Assembly (NCBI RefSeq): GCF_016595495.1
Contig: NZ_JAENIM010000041.1
Location: forward strand, 278,513 to 342,512
Origin: Persicirhabdus sediminis
GTDB lineage: Bacteria > Verrucomicrobiota > Verrucomicrobiia > Verrucomicrobiales > Akkermansiaceae
Direction of reading: 5' to 3'
Length of the DNA: 64,000 nucleotides
In this document: one piece after another, positions 48,038 through 57,508 of the stretch
Layout of the letters: each line of letters begins with the position of its first letter
Numbering within the stretch: position 1 is the first letter of the stretch
The notes under the pieces: generated by a model
The model's input: the letters and a program-made list of their open reading frames with translations, nothing else
What the model was told of the DNA's origin: nothing
The model's database searches: none
Translations under genes and position numbers: made by a program

Positions 48038-49551
48038 TGGGTGGAGTGATTCAACAGAAGGCAGCCTCGCGACGAGTCTTGATCGTTGCGGTGGTTCTAG
48101 CGGGTATTGTGATTACTGTTGGTTTTGGTTTGGCTCGGAGGGTCGATCTAGTGAGCACTGATCAAGGTGAACAATGGCTTGAAGATGAGCACCGTTATTT
48201 GATTGCTCAGATCGACCTATTGGAAATCCAGTGGGAGCAGGCGCTTGAGGAGGCGGCTGACTTTGAGCTTGAAGCGAGTAAACGCGAGAGAGGTGAGGCG
48301 GCTAGAGAGGTGCTCGGTCTCAGGCAGGTGAGTTATTTTGGAAAAAGGGGGGAAGCTCACGAGTTGGTTGAGTTTCCGCTACAAGGCCCCGCACCTTTGG
48401 AGCCGTCGTTGTTGTCTGGTGAGTTGGTTTTAACAAACGAAGAAGTGTTTTCTTCACATAACCCTATCTGGATAGATGACGCTGGACGTCCCTTGATGTA
48501 TCGAAAGGCGGATGCTCACGGCTCTGCTGTGGTTTTTATTTTGAATAAAAAGATCGCACGGGGTGTTGTGTTAGGAGAGTTGAAGTCCTTGATGAGAACC
48601 GTGCCGCGGGTGGTACCTGCTGGTGGTTTACTGGAGTTTTCTGGTGATTCAGGGAAGGTGTGGTTGTCGAGAGGTGATGCTGATTGCAAGTCTCGCCCAG
48701 CTGATGAGACCTTGCGTCATTACTCTCGTTTTGGCGAATGGCCGATTCGCTATTGGCGGCCACGTAAGGAGGTCGTTAGCTATGAAGCCAGCGTGCTAGG
48801 AGGCATGAGTTTGGTCGCGTTATTGATTCTAGTTGGCGGCTACTGGGCCGACCGAGAGCAGGCACGAGCACTGAAGCTAGCCGCTCAGCGGGTGAGCTTT
48901 GTTAATTCGGTCTCACATGAGTTCCGAACGCCATTGACCAATATCTTGCTCACGACTGAGCTGGCTCAAGAGGATAGTCGTGAGCCAAAGGCAGAGCGTC
49001 GACTGGCCTTAATTTTGGATGAGGGGCGCCGACTATCACGGATGGTTGATAATGTGCTGAGCTATGCGCGAGCGGAGCGGGGGAAGCTGCAGCTAGGGCA
49101 AGTCCGAGAAGTAAAGTTGGCGGAATTTTTGGAGAGTTGCTTGCAGCAATTTGAGATATTGTTTGCTCGCAAAGGGATCACCTGTGAGTTGGATGTTTCA
49201 GGCGACGAGCGAGTTGAAATTGAGGTCGATTTTCTTTCCCAGATTGTACTGAATCTTCTTTCAAACATTGAGAAGTACGCTGGGGATGGAGCCGTCGCAA
49301 AAGTAGAGGCGGTGGCAGGGAAAACCCTCCGAATTACAGTTTCGGATAATGGAGTTGGAATTCCAGCTGAATTAAAATTCCGCATTTTCGATGCCTTTGA
49401 GCGCGGAGGAGATTCTGTGACATCGACCTCATCGGGTACAGGCTTAGGCTTAGCGATCAGTAGAGAGCTCGCAAGATCGATGGGCGGAGATTTGCAGCTG
49501 AAGAATTCAACAAATGGTGCTGTCTTCCTCTTGGAGATCCCCTTATTTTAA
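48037..49551 (+). CDS. Membrane-bound sensor histidine kinase
   Basis: A 504-residue kinase with one helix near residues 13-32, a periplasmic region (about 35-240), a second helix (about 250-268), then the catalytic core. The H-box is SHEFRTPL with phospho-accepting His294. The N-box is QIVLNLLSNIEKYA, followed by SDNGVGIP (G1) and GTGLGLAISRELA (G2). The periplasmic part is not a recognised sensor family and carries a coiled-coil-like LLEIQWEQALEEAADFELEA near its start. The start codon overlaps the upstream gene's stop, and the response regulator follows after 11 bases. It should autophosphorylate in response to an envelope or external signal that cannot be deduced. Confidence 0.92.
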   Translation: MGGVIQQKAASRRVLIVAVVLAGIVITVGFGLARRVDLVSTDQGEQWLEDEHRYLIAQIDLLEIQWEQALEEAADFELEASKRERGEAAREVLGLRQVSYFGKRGEAHELVEFPLQGPAPLEPSLLSGELVLTNEEVFSSHNPIWIDDAGRPLMYRKADAHGSAVVFILNKKIARGVVLGELKSLMRTVPRVVPAGGLLEFSGDSGKVWLSRGDADCKSRPADETLRHYSRFGEWPIRYWRPRKEVVSYEASVLGGMSLVALLILVGGYWADREQARALKLAAQRVSFVNSVSHEFRTPLTNILLTTELAQEDSREPKAERRLALILDEGRRLSRMVDNVLSYARAERGKLQLGQVREVKLAEFLESCLQQFEILFARKGITCELDVSGDERVEIEVDFLSQIVLNLLSNIEKYAGDGAVAKVEAVAGKTLRITVSDNGVGIPAELKFRIFDAFERGGDSVTSTSSGTGLGLAISRELARSMGGDLQLKNSTNGAVFLLEIPLF

Positions 49552-49562
49552 AACAAATATTG

Positions 49563-50231
49563 ATGATGAGAATATTGTTAGCCGAAGATGACCCTGTGAC
49601 GCGTGAGAATGTCAGTGAAATCATGAGCAGTGAAGGCTATGAGGTCTTAGCTGCTGAGAATGGCGCAGAGGCTGTTGAACTCTGGAATAGTAACGCGGTG
49701 GACTTGGTCTTGTTGGACATCATGATGCCCAACAAATCTGGCTACGACGTGTGTCGCCACATCCGTAAAACGGATCCGGCAGTGTCCGTGATGTTTGTGT
49801 CTGCAAAAACCGAGGAGCTTGATGTGGTGTTGGGTCTTGAACTAGGGGCTGATGATTTTCTCCGCAAGCCATTTGGCAAACATGAGCTGTTGGCTAGGGT
49901 GCGCGCATTGTTACGTCGTGGCTCGTCAGAATCAGAATCGCTGAAGTTCCATTTCGCGGGCTGGACGGTCTGGGTGAAAGAACTGCGAGCTAGGCGAGGT
50001 GAGGTTGAAATCGATTTAACCCCTAGGGAGGTTAGAATTTTGGATTTGCTACTAAAGCGTGCCGGCGAGGTAATCAGTCGTGATGAACTACTTAATCAAT
50101 GCTGGGGGATGGATTATTTTCCTGAATCAAGAACGCTTGACCAGCACATTTCCAACTTACGTAAAAAGGTCGGCATCGAAACGATTGAGACGGTAAGAGG
50201 TGCTGGTTATCGTATTTTAGGCTCTCGGTAG
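49563..50231 (+). CDS. OmpR/PhoB-family response regulator
   Basis: A 222-residue regulator. The receiver domain has the acidic pair AEDD (8-10), phospho-acceptor Asp52 in LVLLDIMMP, FVSAKT and RKPFGKHELLARV with the conserved Lys. The C-terminal winged helix shows the OmpR pattern: VEIDLTPREVRILDLLLKR, ISRDELLNQCW, then RTLDQHISNLRKKVGI and the wing TVRGAGYRI. It is a DNA-binding transcription factor paired with the histidine kinase upstream. Candidate starts are ATG 49563 and ATG 49566; a TTG at 49560 is less likely. A hairpin and T-rich region end the operon. Confidence 0.93.
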   Translation: MMRILLAEDDPVTRENVSEIMSSEGYEVLAAENGAEAVELWNSNAVDLVLLDIMMPNKSGYDVCRHIRKTDPAVSVMFVSAKTEELDVVLGLELGADDFLRKPFGKHELLARVRALLRRGSSESESLKFHFAGWTVWVKELRARRGEVEIDLTPREVRILDLLLKRAGEVISRDELLNQCWGMDYFPESRTLDQHISNLRKKVGIETIETVRGAGYRILGSR

Positions 50232-50254
50232 CTAGGCGGTATTTGTATAAAAAC

Positions 50255-50297
50255 AAAGGAGGCTCAGAGGAGATTGCTCTGTGCTTCTTTAATTTTT
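50255..50297 (+). terminator. Terminator of the two-component operon
   Basis: AAAGGAGGC-T-CAGAG paired imperfectly with CTCTG-T-GCTTCTTT (the CAGAG/CTCTG core at 50265-50269 and 50277-50281 is perfect), followed by AATTTTT. Convergent with the next gene. Confidence 0.55.
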
Positions 50298-50327
50298 AAG
50301 CACGAGCTGTCCAGCTGTCCTGTTAGC

Positions 50328-50609
50328 TCACTGGTAGTTCCAGCCGCAATTCGAGCACTTCGACTGTTCAGCCTTCATCACGGTGCCACAGGATAGGCAA
50401 TCAGTATCAGCTCCTGAGCCATCACCCTCGTTGAGGAACCATTCGATTCGCCCACAGGCCAGACATTGATAGGTGTCAGCTGAGCGATTCAGCCAGTCGA
50501 CGCCCATGAAGCTCGCCATCGCGGTATTCAGTTGGGCGGAGCTTTTCGTGAATTCTAAACTCTGACAGTGAGGGCAGGTAAGTTGTTTTCCCGCGATGGT
50601 AAAATTCAT
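50328..50609 (-). CDS. Small double zinc-ribbon protein
   Basis: A 93-residue soluble protein with four cysteine pairs: CPHC (12-15), CLAC (about 49), CLSC (about 72) and CSNC (about 85). They are spaced as two zinc-ribbon folds, the first split by an insertion TKSSAQLNTAMASFMGVDW. Zinc-ribbon proteins of this size bind nucleic acid or protein partners, and the function here is unknown. No partner gene is adjacent on this strand. It is convergent with the response regulator operon. Confidence 0.65.
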   Translation of the reverse strand: MNFTIAGKQLTCPHCQSLEFTKSSAQLNTAMASFMGVDWLNRSADTYQCLACGRIEWFLNEGDGSGADTDCLSCGTVMKAEQSKCSNCGWNYQ

Positions 50610-50822
50610 AAAGTGATAATCTAACTAACAATCTAGGCATGCAAGCGCATTTATGAGTATAAAATGACTGACTTTTATTTTCTATTTGTGTTGTCAGTAC
50701 TAGCTAGAGCTTCTTCAGCAAATCACATTTCAACTACTATAGCTTACTAGATTTCGCAAAATTGTTATTAGTTTTAGCTATGAGCTGATAAGTAAACCTT
50801 ACGCCTGTTAGTTGTGCGCTGT

Positions 50823-51389
50823 TTAGCGACGGCTATATGTTGTGATGCGGAGTGGACCTATACGCATGAGGGTTTGTTTCTTTGTGAGGTTCGATAAGAT
50901 AGAGCCTATATTCGTGTACCACAGGAGGAGAATAAATAGAGAGCCAACACCAGAAAATACTAGGCCGAAGCACAGTACGGACCAAGTAGACTGTTGAACA
51001 CCTGGCTCTAAGATCGCGTCATCGGCGTTGTCTGGATCGTAGTACACTGCCACAGTCATACCGTATGGGTAGCGGCTGAGATTTTTACGTGCATCAGTTA
51101 GATCACTGCCGCTCACACTTACGAAGCTCACCGCATCACAAGATCTACGCACGCCATCAACACTATACTCATAGACAATATTGGCGCTGTACATCGTAGT
51201 CTTCTGACCAGTTTCACTATCATAACTGTCATCTCGACTCAGTTCGGATGTGATGATAGTTCCTTGCGTACTTGGCCAAGATTCACTATCTTTAGCTTTC
51301 AGCAATGTCCATAGTCCGAGAATCATAATCATAATTCCCGTTACTAAAAATACAGAACAGAAGGCTATAGAATATTTTTTTGCGCTCAT
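50823..51389 (-). CDS. DUF3592-domain membrane protein
   Basis: A 188-residue protein with an N-terminal helix (about 7-29, AFCSVFLVTGIMIMILGLWT) and a C-terminal helix (about 134-157). Between them is the DUF3592 pattern: SWPSTQGTIITSELSRD, the YSANIVYEYSVDGVRRSC strand, and YPYGMTVAVYYDPDNADDAI with the conserved YDP, then LEPG. The central domain should lie outside the inner membrane. The function of DUF3592 proteins is unknown. Monocistronic. Confidence 0.8.
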   Translation of the reverse strand: MSAKKYSIAFCSVFLVTGIMIMILGLWTLLKAKDSESWPSTQGTIITSELSRDDSYDSETGQKTTMYSANIVYEYSVDGVRRSCDAVSFVSVSGSDLTDARKNLSRYPYGMTVAVYYDPDNADDAILEPGVQQSTWSVLCFGLVFSGVGSLFILLLWYTNIGSILSNLTKKQTLMRIGPLRITTYSRR

Positions 51390-52052
51390 TTGGTGAATTA
51401 AATATTATGTCTAGCTGTAAATGTTAGTTTTTTCTGTTTGATTAGACTTAACTCATCTGCTGTGATTTTAGTCGGGCCAAGCAATCATAGTTAGGGGTGA
51501 TGTAACTGAGATGCTCTTTACATATTATGATCTATCACTATTTATGGATTGACATGTAGTTGTTATGTTAGGATGGCTACCATGCCCTAAAGTGAGAGAA
51601 GTGCGGCGGCTGACTAAGATAATTAGTCTGTGAATTTGTGTAACCAGTCAACGAAATAGATGTCAAATGTAGCAGTGGTCACTAGCTGCACTTTCACATG
51701 TTAAATGATGATATGCGCTTTATTGTTTATAGTTAAGTAAGTGACTCGAAGAGATAGTTTTTCTAACATTTGAGGTAGATAGCAGCTAGCTGATAGCTAT
51801 ACCCTAGTCTGAATAGATTCATATCAGCTTGAACTGCAAGCGAAACGCCCTAACGCTTGCAGCATCAAGAGCAATACAATGATACTCCTAGTCTGGCGCA
51901 GAGGTCCACCAGAACAAAGCCTGATAGATTGAGCCTAGGATGGCAATAAATGTAGCTAACCAAAGGCTGAGCTGAAACACAAATTTCAGCCAGCACTGAC
52001 GGCCCCAGTATCAAGTTACTAGAAGAAAACCAAGGATCCCATTAACATTTGG
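51390..52052. other. AT-rich spacer with little content
   Basis: About 660 bases. It holds an inverted repeat, TGCAAGCG (51835-51842) / CGCTTGCA (51854-51861), and a short minus-strand frame at 51888-52010 described separately. I see no other gene, RNA or repeat. Confidence 0.4.
51888..52010 (-). pseudogene. Possible membrane-helix fragment downstream of the beta-helix gene
   Basis: A 40-codon open frame without an ATG, just after a stop: YWGRQCWLKFVFQLSLWLAT, then FIAILGSIYQALFWWTSAPD and a TAG. It reads as a single hydrophobic helix with an aromatic-rich border. A GTG gives a 31-residue start. It may be a small membrane peptide or the tail of a lost gene. Confidence 0.2.
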
Positions 52053-55000
52053 TTATTCAGCAGGCGACAGTGTGGAGCGTCGATAGAAGCATCTCCCATT
52101 AGAAGAGGTGTCTTCTAGCAAGATAACTTTTACCGCCTTTTGATTTCCAATATTTTCGGAGCTCACTACGTCATAATCCACCCCCTCAACCATCTCCGTC
52201 CAAGTCTGCAAATCTGTTGATTTCTGCAGAATCGTTTGTGCATCAGTCGCCAAATCACCATCAAGCACATGGTATTCTATTTCATTTGAATCAATTTTAA
52301 GCGCTTGAGCATAAGTTGAGTAGATTGCGACTGGGTCAATACCGAGAAGGTAATCAGCATAATTAGACTGGCCATTACCATTATCATCTTCGTCGGCTAT
52401 CAGATTTGGATATACGAGTGAGAAACTCGACTTAACGCCCCCCTCATAGGCGCCTATATCAATCACGCTATCAAAACGATTATTCCCGATCAGATCTACA
52501 TTCGTATCGTTCAAGCTATGCCCAGCAACATTGTCACCTTGATCTATAGCCGGAGATCCAGCTAACAGCCTGTAGTCACCCCACAAACTTGGCTCTGTTG
52601 GGTACTCAATAGATCTCACAAACATCGGATTAGCGGCGACCGAATCTAATAACTCTAAATAACCTAAAGAGTAGCCATAGCCCGAACTGTTCGTATACAC
52701 ACAATTAGTTAGAATGCTTTCATAGTCCTCGGTCCCATCAATGTGGAAGTCATAGGGGCCATAGTAATTGGCAAAATTATGAGCCAAGATACTGTTAGCT
52801 ACGCTCATGTTATTGAATAATTTGTATATGGCTCCTCCAAAATAACCACAGCTATTACCCGCCAGAGTACAATTTACCAAATTAGCTTTTTCTCCTCTCT
52901 CAATAAATAGTGCTCCGCCATATTCTAGCGAGTGGTTTCCTGACAATAAACAATTAACCAAAGTAAGCCTAGAGTATGATGAGGAAATTGCCCCTCCAGT
53001 ATATGCAGAATTCCCCTGAAATGAAGAATTGGTGAATACTAGGTTTGCCTTATTAGATAAAACAGCGCCACCAAACTTCTCTATTCGGTTTACTCCATTA
53101 GCATGCCCTGATTGTAAATGGACCCCATCGACAATGACATCTTCGGATAAGTCTAGTCCCTGCATGATATGATAGGTATTTTCCTCTCGACCTGTAGTCC
53201 CAACATCGTCGTCCAAGAGGTCACCTGATAGAATTGATGAGTAAGTAGATAGATCTCGTGCAGAAAAAGAGCCATCTCCACCTCCAGTAGGAAAACCTCC
53301 ATATATCGATATCCCTGATACTAACTTATAGCTTGCGGAGCGAGCATCAACCTGTCTCGTTCTGACACTAGGCCGGTAGGTGCCCTCAGCTAGCCAGATT
53401 TCGTCTCCTGAACGCGCCAGATCAATCGCATATTGTAGATATGGGGTGGCCGACGCCCATGAATCATACGGGTACCCAGTTGAGGTAGCATTTACATCCA
53501 CATAGATAATACGAGTTTGATAAAATGGTACGGAGAGCTCAATTGGATTCAGTCCAGCATCGATAGGCGTTCCAGCTATGTCTATAATGTCAGCGTCATC
53601 TGAGATCGATATAGACATCTTGCCAATACCTGAGATTCCGCTAATCACGGCTTCGTATAGGGCTCCTTCGCCAGATATTGCCACTGATTGATAACTCAAT
53701 TCAGCTCCAGTTTTGATAGACAGGTCATGAGCTGAATCAAACTGACTAATTTCATCCTCAAAGGTGAACTGGACGGTCAACTCATCGGCATTTGCGATAC
53801 TGCCTTCAGCCAACTCAATGGAGCGAATTGTAGGGCCTATATATTCATGTGCTCCTAGGTCTAATGTACCAGGGTTATTGACTACATGAGTTGCATCATA
53901 TTCTCTACCGGCTATTTGGAGTTCTGGCGCATGAGCGTAGTCTGTATATGAAGTCATCAACGCGCGGTCAATGGCTGCGGAGTCGCTAGCTAACTTAAGG
54001 TTGCCTGCAAGTGAAGGCACTGAATCTAGTTCGATGGCAGCGATAAAACCTGGATCGGTGTCCAGATTTCCCCCCTTGTCTTCACCTAAGCTTAGATTCC
54101 AGGAAGTCGATCCGCCAGAGTAAGCAACAATAGAATCGGAAAACGAAGTTGTAGAATTAACATTCAGGCAGCATAATGTTGGATGAGTATCAATAATTTC
54201 GCTTTCATTATTCCAAAGAACCGAATTTAAAATCTCACAATCTGAACTGTTATTATCGATCATTGACCTTCTAACACTATTGCCGGAGAAGGTACAATTA
54301 ACCACCTTGCTGGAAGCTTCTGAATGGAGAATGAAACTAGATGAATAATCATTTCCAGAAAACTCACAATTAATCATCTCTGCAGAACTATCATAGATTA
54401 AGATCGCCCCCAAGGAGCTCGTTCCACGGTTTCCTCTGAAGTTCGAGTTATATATTTGGCAAGTACCACCACTCGCATATACCAGTGCCATGTTTCCACT
54501 TTCCGTGTAAGAAACATCTTGATAGGGGATAACTGACTTCGCTGCATTCGACAAAAAATCACACCTATCTATCATTAAATCGGAATCCACAGATCTTATT
54601 ACAGAGCTAATTCCCTTTAAGCCATAGTTTTCAGCCATTATACAATTACTGATTTTTAACTCCGATCCGATGACATGGATAATAGGACTACCAATTGCGT
54701 CTTTAAATTGAATTCCATCTAACTGCGTAGACGATGTATTGCCGAAACTTGTTAATAAGGTGCTTATATTATCGTCAACATGAGCCAACGCCTCCTCATT
54801 ATTCTGTGGGTAATAATTAACTCCAATAACATCATTTTGTTCAAGATCACCCGAGATAACGGATGGATAAAGAACTGGATCACGAAGCGCTGCATCATCT
54901 GAAGCATTTTTCGGATAACCACCAAAAATCTTCACCCCTGATTTCATCTCAAATGGTTTTGCATCATATCCACCTGCTTCATCAAAAGCGATAGGTAAGT

Positions 55001-56822
55001 AAATACCCTCAGCAACATGAATTTCATCTCCAGCCCGCGCTATCTCTATAGCCTGATGTAAAGACTGAGTTGCTGTCTGCCAGCTAGAATAGGGCGCTTC
55101 AGGATCGTGAGCATGTGCACTCACCTTAATCACCTTAGGTACAAAAATGTCAGACGTGAAAATTGGCTCAGCAAGCAGGTGCTCCATTGATCTTCCCCAT
55201 GAATCAACTATATCTAATGGAGTCGCAAATTTCAGAACAATTGATCCATCTATATCTCCCGGACTCACTGCAAAAGAAATTCTATAGCGACCATTCTCTT
55301 CATCTAAAGTTATGGGGCTAACAATGGAACCGTCATTAAGCTCTAGCGAAAGGTCAGACTCACTATCAAAGCCCTGTATTTCATCAGAAAACGTAAGCTC
55401 CAGAACATAACTTTGCAAATCATCTGATAGAACTCTAGTCAGCGAATTGATTTCAGTTAATCTCACCGGAGTATTTTGATACTCATAAGCGCCTCGGTCT
55501 AGGTAATCGATATTACTTCCAGAGTCATCTACACCTGTATTACTGACCTCCAACACGTCAGAAAGACGTAAATCACCACGCACATCATTCGGCTGGTTCG
55601 AATTTGTTATAAACTCAGAATAGTCTGCAGAATCGACCGCCGGAGACTGCTGCTGCAAACTCAAATTTGAATGCAGAAAACGATGTGTACTATCTGTGAT
55701 TGGAGCCACAAACATGGGATCAACATCCACATTTCCCCCAATATCAATGCCAAGCGTAGATTCCCATGCGCCACTACCTCCGGAATTTTCTACAATGCAA
55801 TTCCTGTATGAGGCAGATGAAGAAGTCGCACCGTATTCAAGGAATTCAATAGAACCATTTGACCAAAATATGCTATTTGAGAAAATCACGTCTCCACTTG
55901 TATCAAGCTCCAGTACCGGACGATCTGGAGACTTATAGCCATTACCGCTTACAGTGACGTTTGTAGCAGTTAGATTAGCTTCGCCGGCTAGCAAAATCGC
56001 ACTACTATTTCCTGCTAACACACTGTTTACCATTGTGGCTGCTGTGTCATAAGCGCGGAATGCCCGGCCATCATTATCGGAGCATATTGTTGATGAGATA
56101 GAAACTTCTCCACCTGTGCAATAGATAGAGGCGCCGTTATTTTCACTGAAATTATTGCTAATATTACTATTTTCGATCTGCAAGATAGAATCAACAGCAT
56201 AAATAGCTGAACCATAAATGGCACCGTTCCCCTCAAGAGTACAATTATGCAGACTCAAGTTAGATCCGCTGACGTAAACAGGTCCCGCACTTGGGCTTAT
56301 CAGATAATACAATGGGTTAGCTGGGTTATAATCCGCGTAGGAATTACTAAAAAAGATACCATCTAACACACTTGGTGATTGCCCATCAATGAAAGCTATC
56401 AGAGAATACGTATTCTCTTCTTTTCCAGTATAGTCAGTATCATTTTGAGCTAAATCTCCAGAAATTAAAGTTTTGTACAACTTTGGAGAGCGAGCATCAG
56501 CGGTTCCATCACCACCACCTTGTGGAAAACCACCCAAAATGGTAATTCCCTCAGGCAGCATAAAAACAACCGATCTAGGGTCAGGATAATGATTATCGCG
56601 AGGTAGTTCACTCGGCAAATAGATCCCCTCAGCGACCCAAATTTCATCTCCAGCAGAACTATCATCTAATGCGTCCTGAAGATCTTTATAGGCTTCCTGC
56701 CAGCTCGTACCATCAACTCCAGCAGCCACTGAAGCGTCAACATAGATCGTCTTAGCCTGGCTAGCGCCTAAAGCTACAAATAAGAAGGAAATAATAATGT
56801 AAGGCAGATAGCTAGGTTTCAT
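52053..56822 (-). CDS. Giant secreted parallel beta-helix protein with three repeated modules
   Basis: A 1589-residue exported protein with a signal peptide (YIIISFLFVALGASQA). Three homologous modules follow, starting at about residues 25, 565 and 1110. Each begins with a strand such as IYVDASVAAGVDGTSW, followed by LQDAL or LQYAIDLARSGDEIWLAEGTY, an ISIYGGFP motif, SGDLxxND, and a long ladder of short strands (NCTLEGNG, SNSYAD, NSILAHN). This is typical of right-handed beta-helix proteins with choice-of-anchor-Q-type repeats. The first two modules end in an immunoglobulin-like stretch (LTEINSLTRVLSD...; IRSIELAEGSIANAD...). The C-terminus has an Asp/Asn-rich ADEDDNGNGQSNYADY calcium-type loop and a final STDLQTWTEM...FYRR domain common in Verrucomicrobia. 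Surface attachment, adhesion or polysaccharide binding are plausible. Confidence 0.8.
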   Translation of the reverse strand: MKPSYLPYIIISFLFVALGASQAKTIYVDASVAAGVDGTSWQEAYKDLQDALDDSSAGDEIWVAEGIYLPSELPRDNHYPDPRSVVFMLPEGITILGGFPQGGGDGTADARSPKLYKTLISGDLAQNDTDYTGKEENTYSLIAFIDGQSPSVLDGIFFSNSYADYNPANPLYYLISPSAGPVYVSGSNLSLHNCTLEGNGAIYGSAIYAVDSILQIENSNISNNFSENNGASIYCTGGEVSISSTICSDNDGRAFRAYDTAATMVNSVLAGNSSAILLAGEANLTATNVTVSGNGYKSPDRPVLELDTSGDVIFSNSIFWSNGSIEFLEYGATSSSASYRNCIVENSGGSGAWESTLGIDIGGNVDVDPMFVAPITDSTHRFLHSNLSLQQQSPAVDSADYSEFITNSNQPNDVRGDLRLSDVLEVSNTGVDDSGSNIDYLDRGAYEYQNTPVRLTEINSLTRVLSDDLQSYVLELTFSDEIQGFDSESDLSLELNDGSIVSPITLDEENGRYRISFAVSPGDIDGSIVLKFATPLDIVDSWGRSMEHLLAEPIFTSDIFVPKVIKVSAHAHDPEAPYSSWQTATQSLHQAIEIARAGDEIHVAEGIYLPIAFDEAGGYDAKPFEMKSGVKIFGGYPKNASDDAALRDPVLYPSVISGDLEQNDVIGVNYYPQNNEEALAHVDDNISTLLTSFGNTSSTQLDGIQFKDAIGSPIIHVIGSELKISNCIMAENYGLKGISSVIRSVDSDLMIDRCDFLSNAAKSVIPYQDVSYTESGNMALVYASGGTCQIYNSNFRGNRGTSSLGAILIYDSSAEMINCEFSGNDYSSSFILHSEASSKVVNCTFSGNSVRRSMIDNNSSDCEILNSVLWNNESEIIDTHPTLCCLNVNSTTSFSDSIVAYSGGSTSWNLSLGEDKGGNLDTDPGFIAAIELDSVPSLAGNLKLASDSAAIDRALMTSYTDYAHAPELQIAGREYDATHVVNNPGTLDLGAHEYIGPTIRSIELAEGSIANADELTVQFTFEDEISQFDSAHDLSIKTGAELSYQSVAISGEGALYEAVISGISGIGKMSISISDDADIIDIAGTPIDAGLNPIELSVPFYQTRIIYVDVNATSTGYPYDSWASATPYLQYAIDLARSGDEIWLAEGTYRPSVRTRQVDARSASYKLVSGISIYGGFPTGGGDGSFSARDLSTYSSILSGDLLDDDVGTTGREENTYHIMQGLDLSEDVIVDGVHLQSGHANGVNRIEKFGGAVLSNKANLVFTNSSFQGNSAYTGGAISSSYSRLTLVNCLLSGNHSLEYGGALFIERGEKANLVNCTLAGNSCGYFGGAIYKLFNNMSVANSILAHNFANYYGPYDFHIDGTEDYESILTNCVYTNSSGYGYSLGYLELLDSVAANPMFVRSIEYPTEPSLWGDYRLLAGSPAIDQGDNVAGHSLNDTNVDLIGNNRFDSVIDIGAYEGGVKSSFSLVYPNLIADEDDNGNGQSNYADYLLGIDPVAIYSTYAQALKIDSNEIEYHVLDGDLATDAQTILQKSTDLQTWTEMVEGVDYDVVSSENIGNQKAVKVILLEDTSSNGRCFYRRSTLSPAE

Positions 56823-57504
56823 ATTTAAACGTTGATTTCTGGCAGAGACAACCCAGTACAGATGTTTAACTTTTCTGGCAAGTTAGAAATTAACTAGTTT
56901 CCTAAGCAGATCATTGATTTCGTTACCATTGCTTATGCATGATAGATAGTTTTAACGCTACACGACAAAGAGTGCGCTTTGTCATAGCCCAAGCTATGTC
57001 GCGAATGACTCAGGATATTAGTTGAGCTGAGTCAGCTGAAATTTTTCTAGCTGGATTTCTCTAGTCCTATCTGGTCGGCGATTTTCTCGCTAACTACTCT
57101 GTTCCTGACGATCTGCATCGCATTGCAATATCTGGCTGACGATGGATCAGCTAGTGATGATGTTACCGCGGTCGACTGGCTTTCTTACCGCCTAAGATGT
57201 CACTGATTTTATGATTTTGACCAATTTTCAGCTAAGATAAGTCAATGAAGTTAAGTCAATGGGGGCTTATTTTTATCATAAATTTTGCACGAGCTAATAC
57301 GCTGAAAGTCAGATGTCTAGGGGGGGGATTGATACGAGGCTAACGATTGTGTTTGTTGAATTGAAAATACGTTTAACTGTTATGTTTGTGATGATGTGTA
57401 TTACATATTTAACCTGAGGTTAAGTTTATGTGCCACAATCCTAGTGTGACAGACACTTAGAGAGTTATGGGCATAGGACTTACCATAATGAAAAACCCAA
57501 TAAT
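56823..57504. other. Spacer before the PEP-CTERM gene
   Basis: About 680 bases, divergent promoters expected. It has a perfect inverted repeat, TTAACCT-G-AGGTTAA, at 57409-57423, and a six-codon leader frame at 57488-57508 (see that entry). No other gene is visible. Confidence 0.4.
57409..57423. promoter_or_regulatory. 15-bp inverted repeat upstream of the PEP-CTERM gene
   Basis: TTAACCT and AGGTTAA flank a single G, about 80 bases before the start of the PEP-CTERM protein, a common spacing for a dimeric regulator's site. Confidence 0.35.
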
Positions 57505-57508
57505 ATGA
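57488..57508 (+). other. Mini leader frame overlapping the PEP-CTERM start
   Basis: ATG AAA AAC CCA ATA ATA TGA encodes MKNPII, and its TGA overlaps the next gene's ATG in the form ATGA. A possible translational-coupling leader peptide, or chance. Confidence 0.2.

Noticed and set aside
51835-51861. Inverted repeat with GCCCTAACGC resembling an integron attC half
   Set aside because: The simple sites and spacing of attC are not both present and there is no integrase or cassette array.
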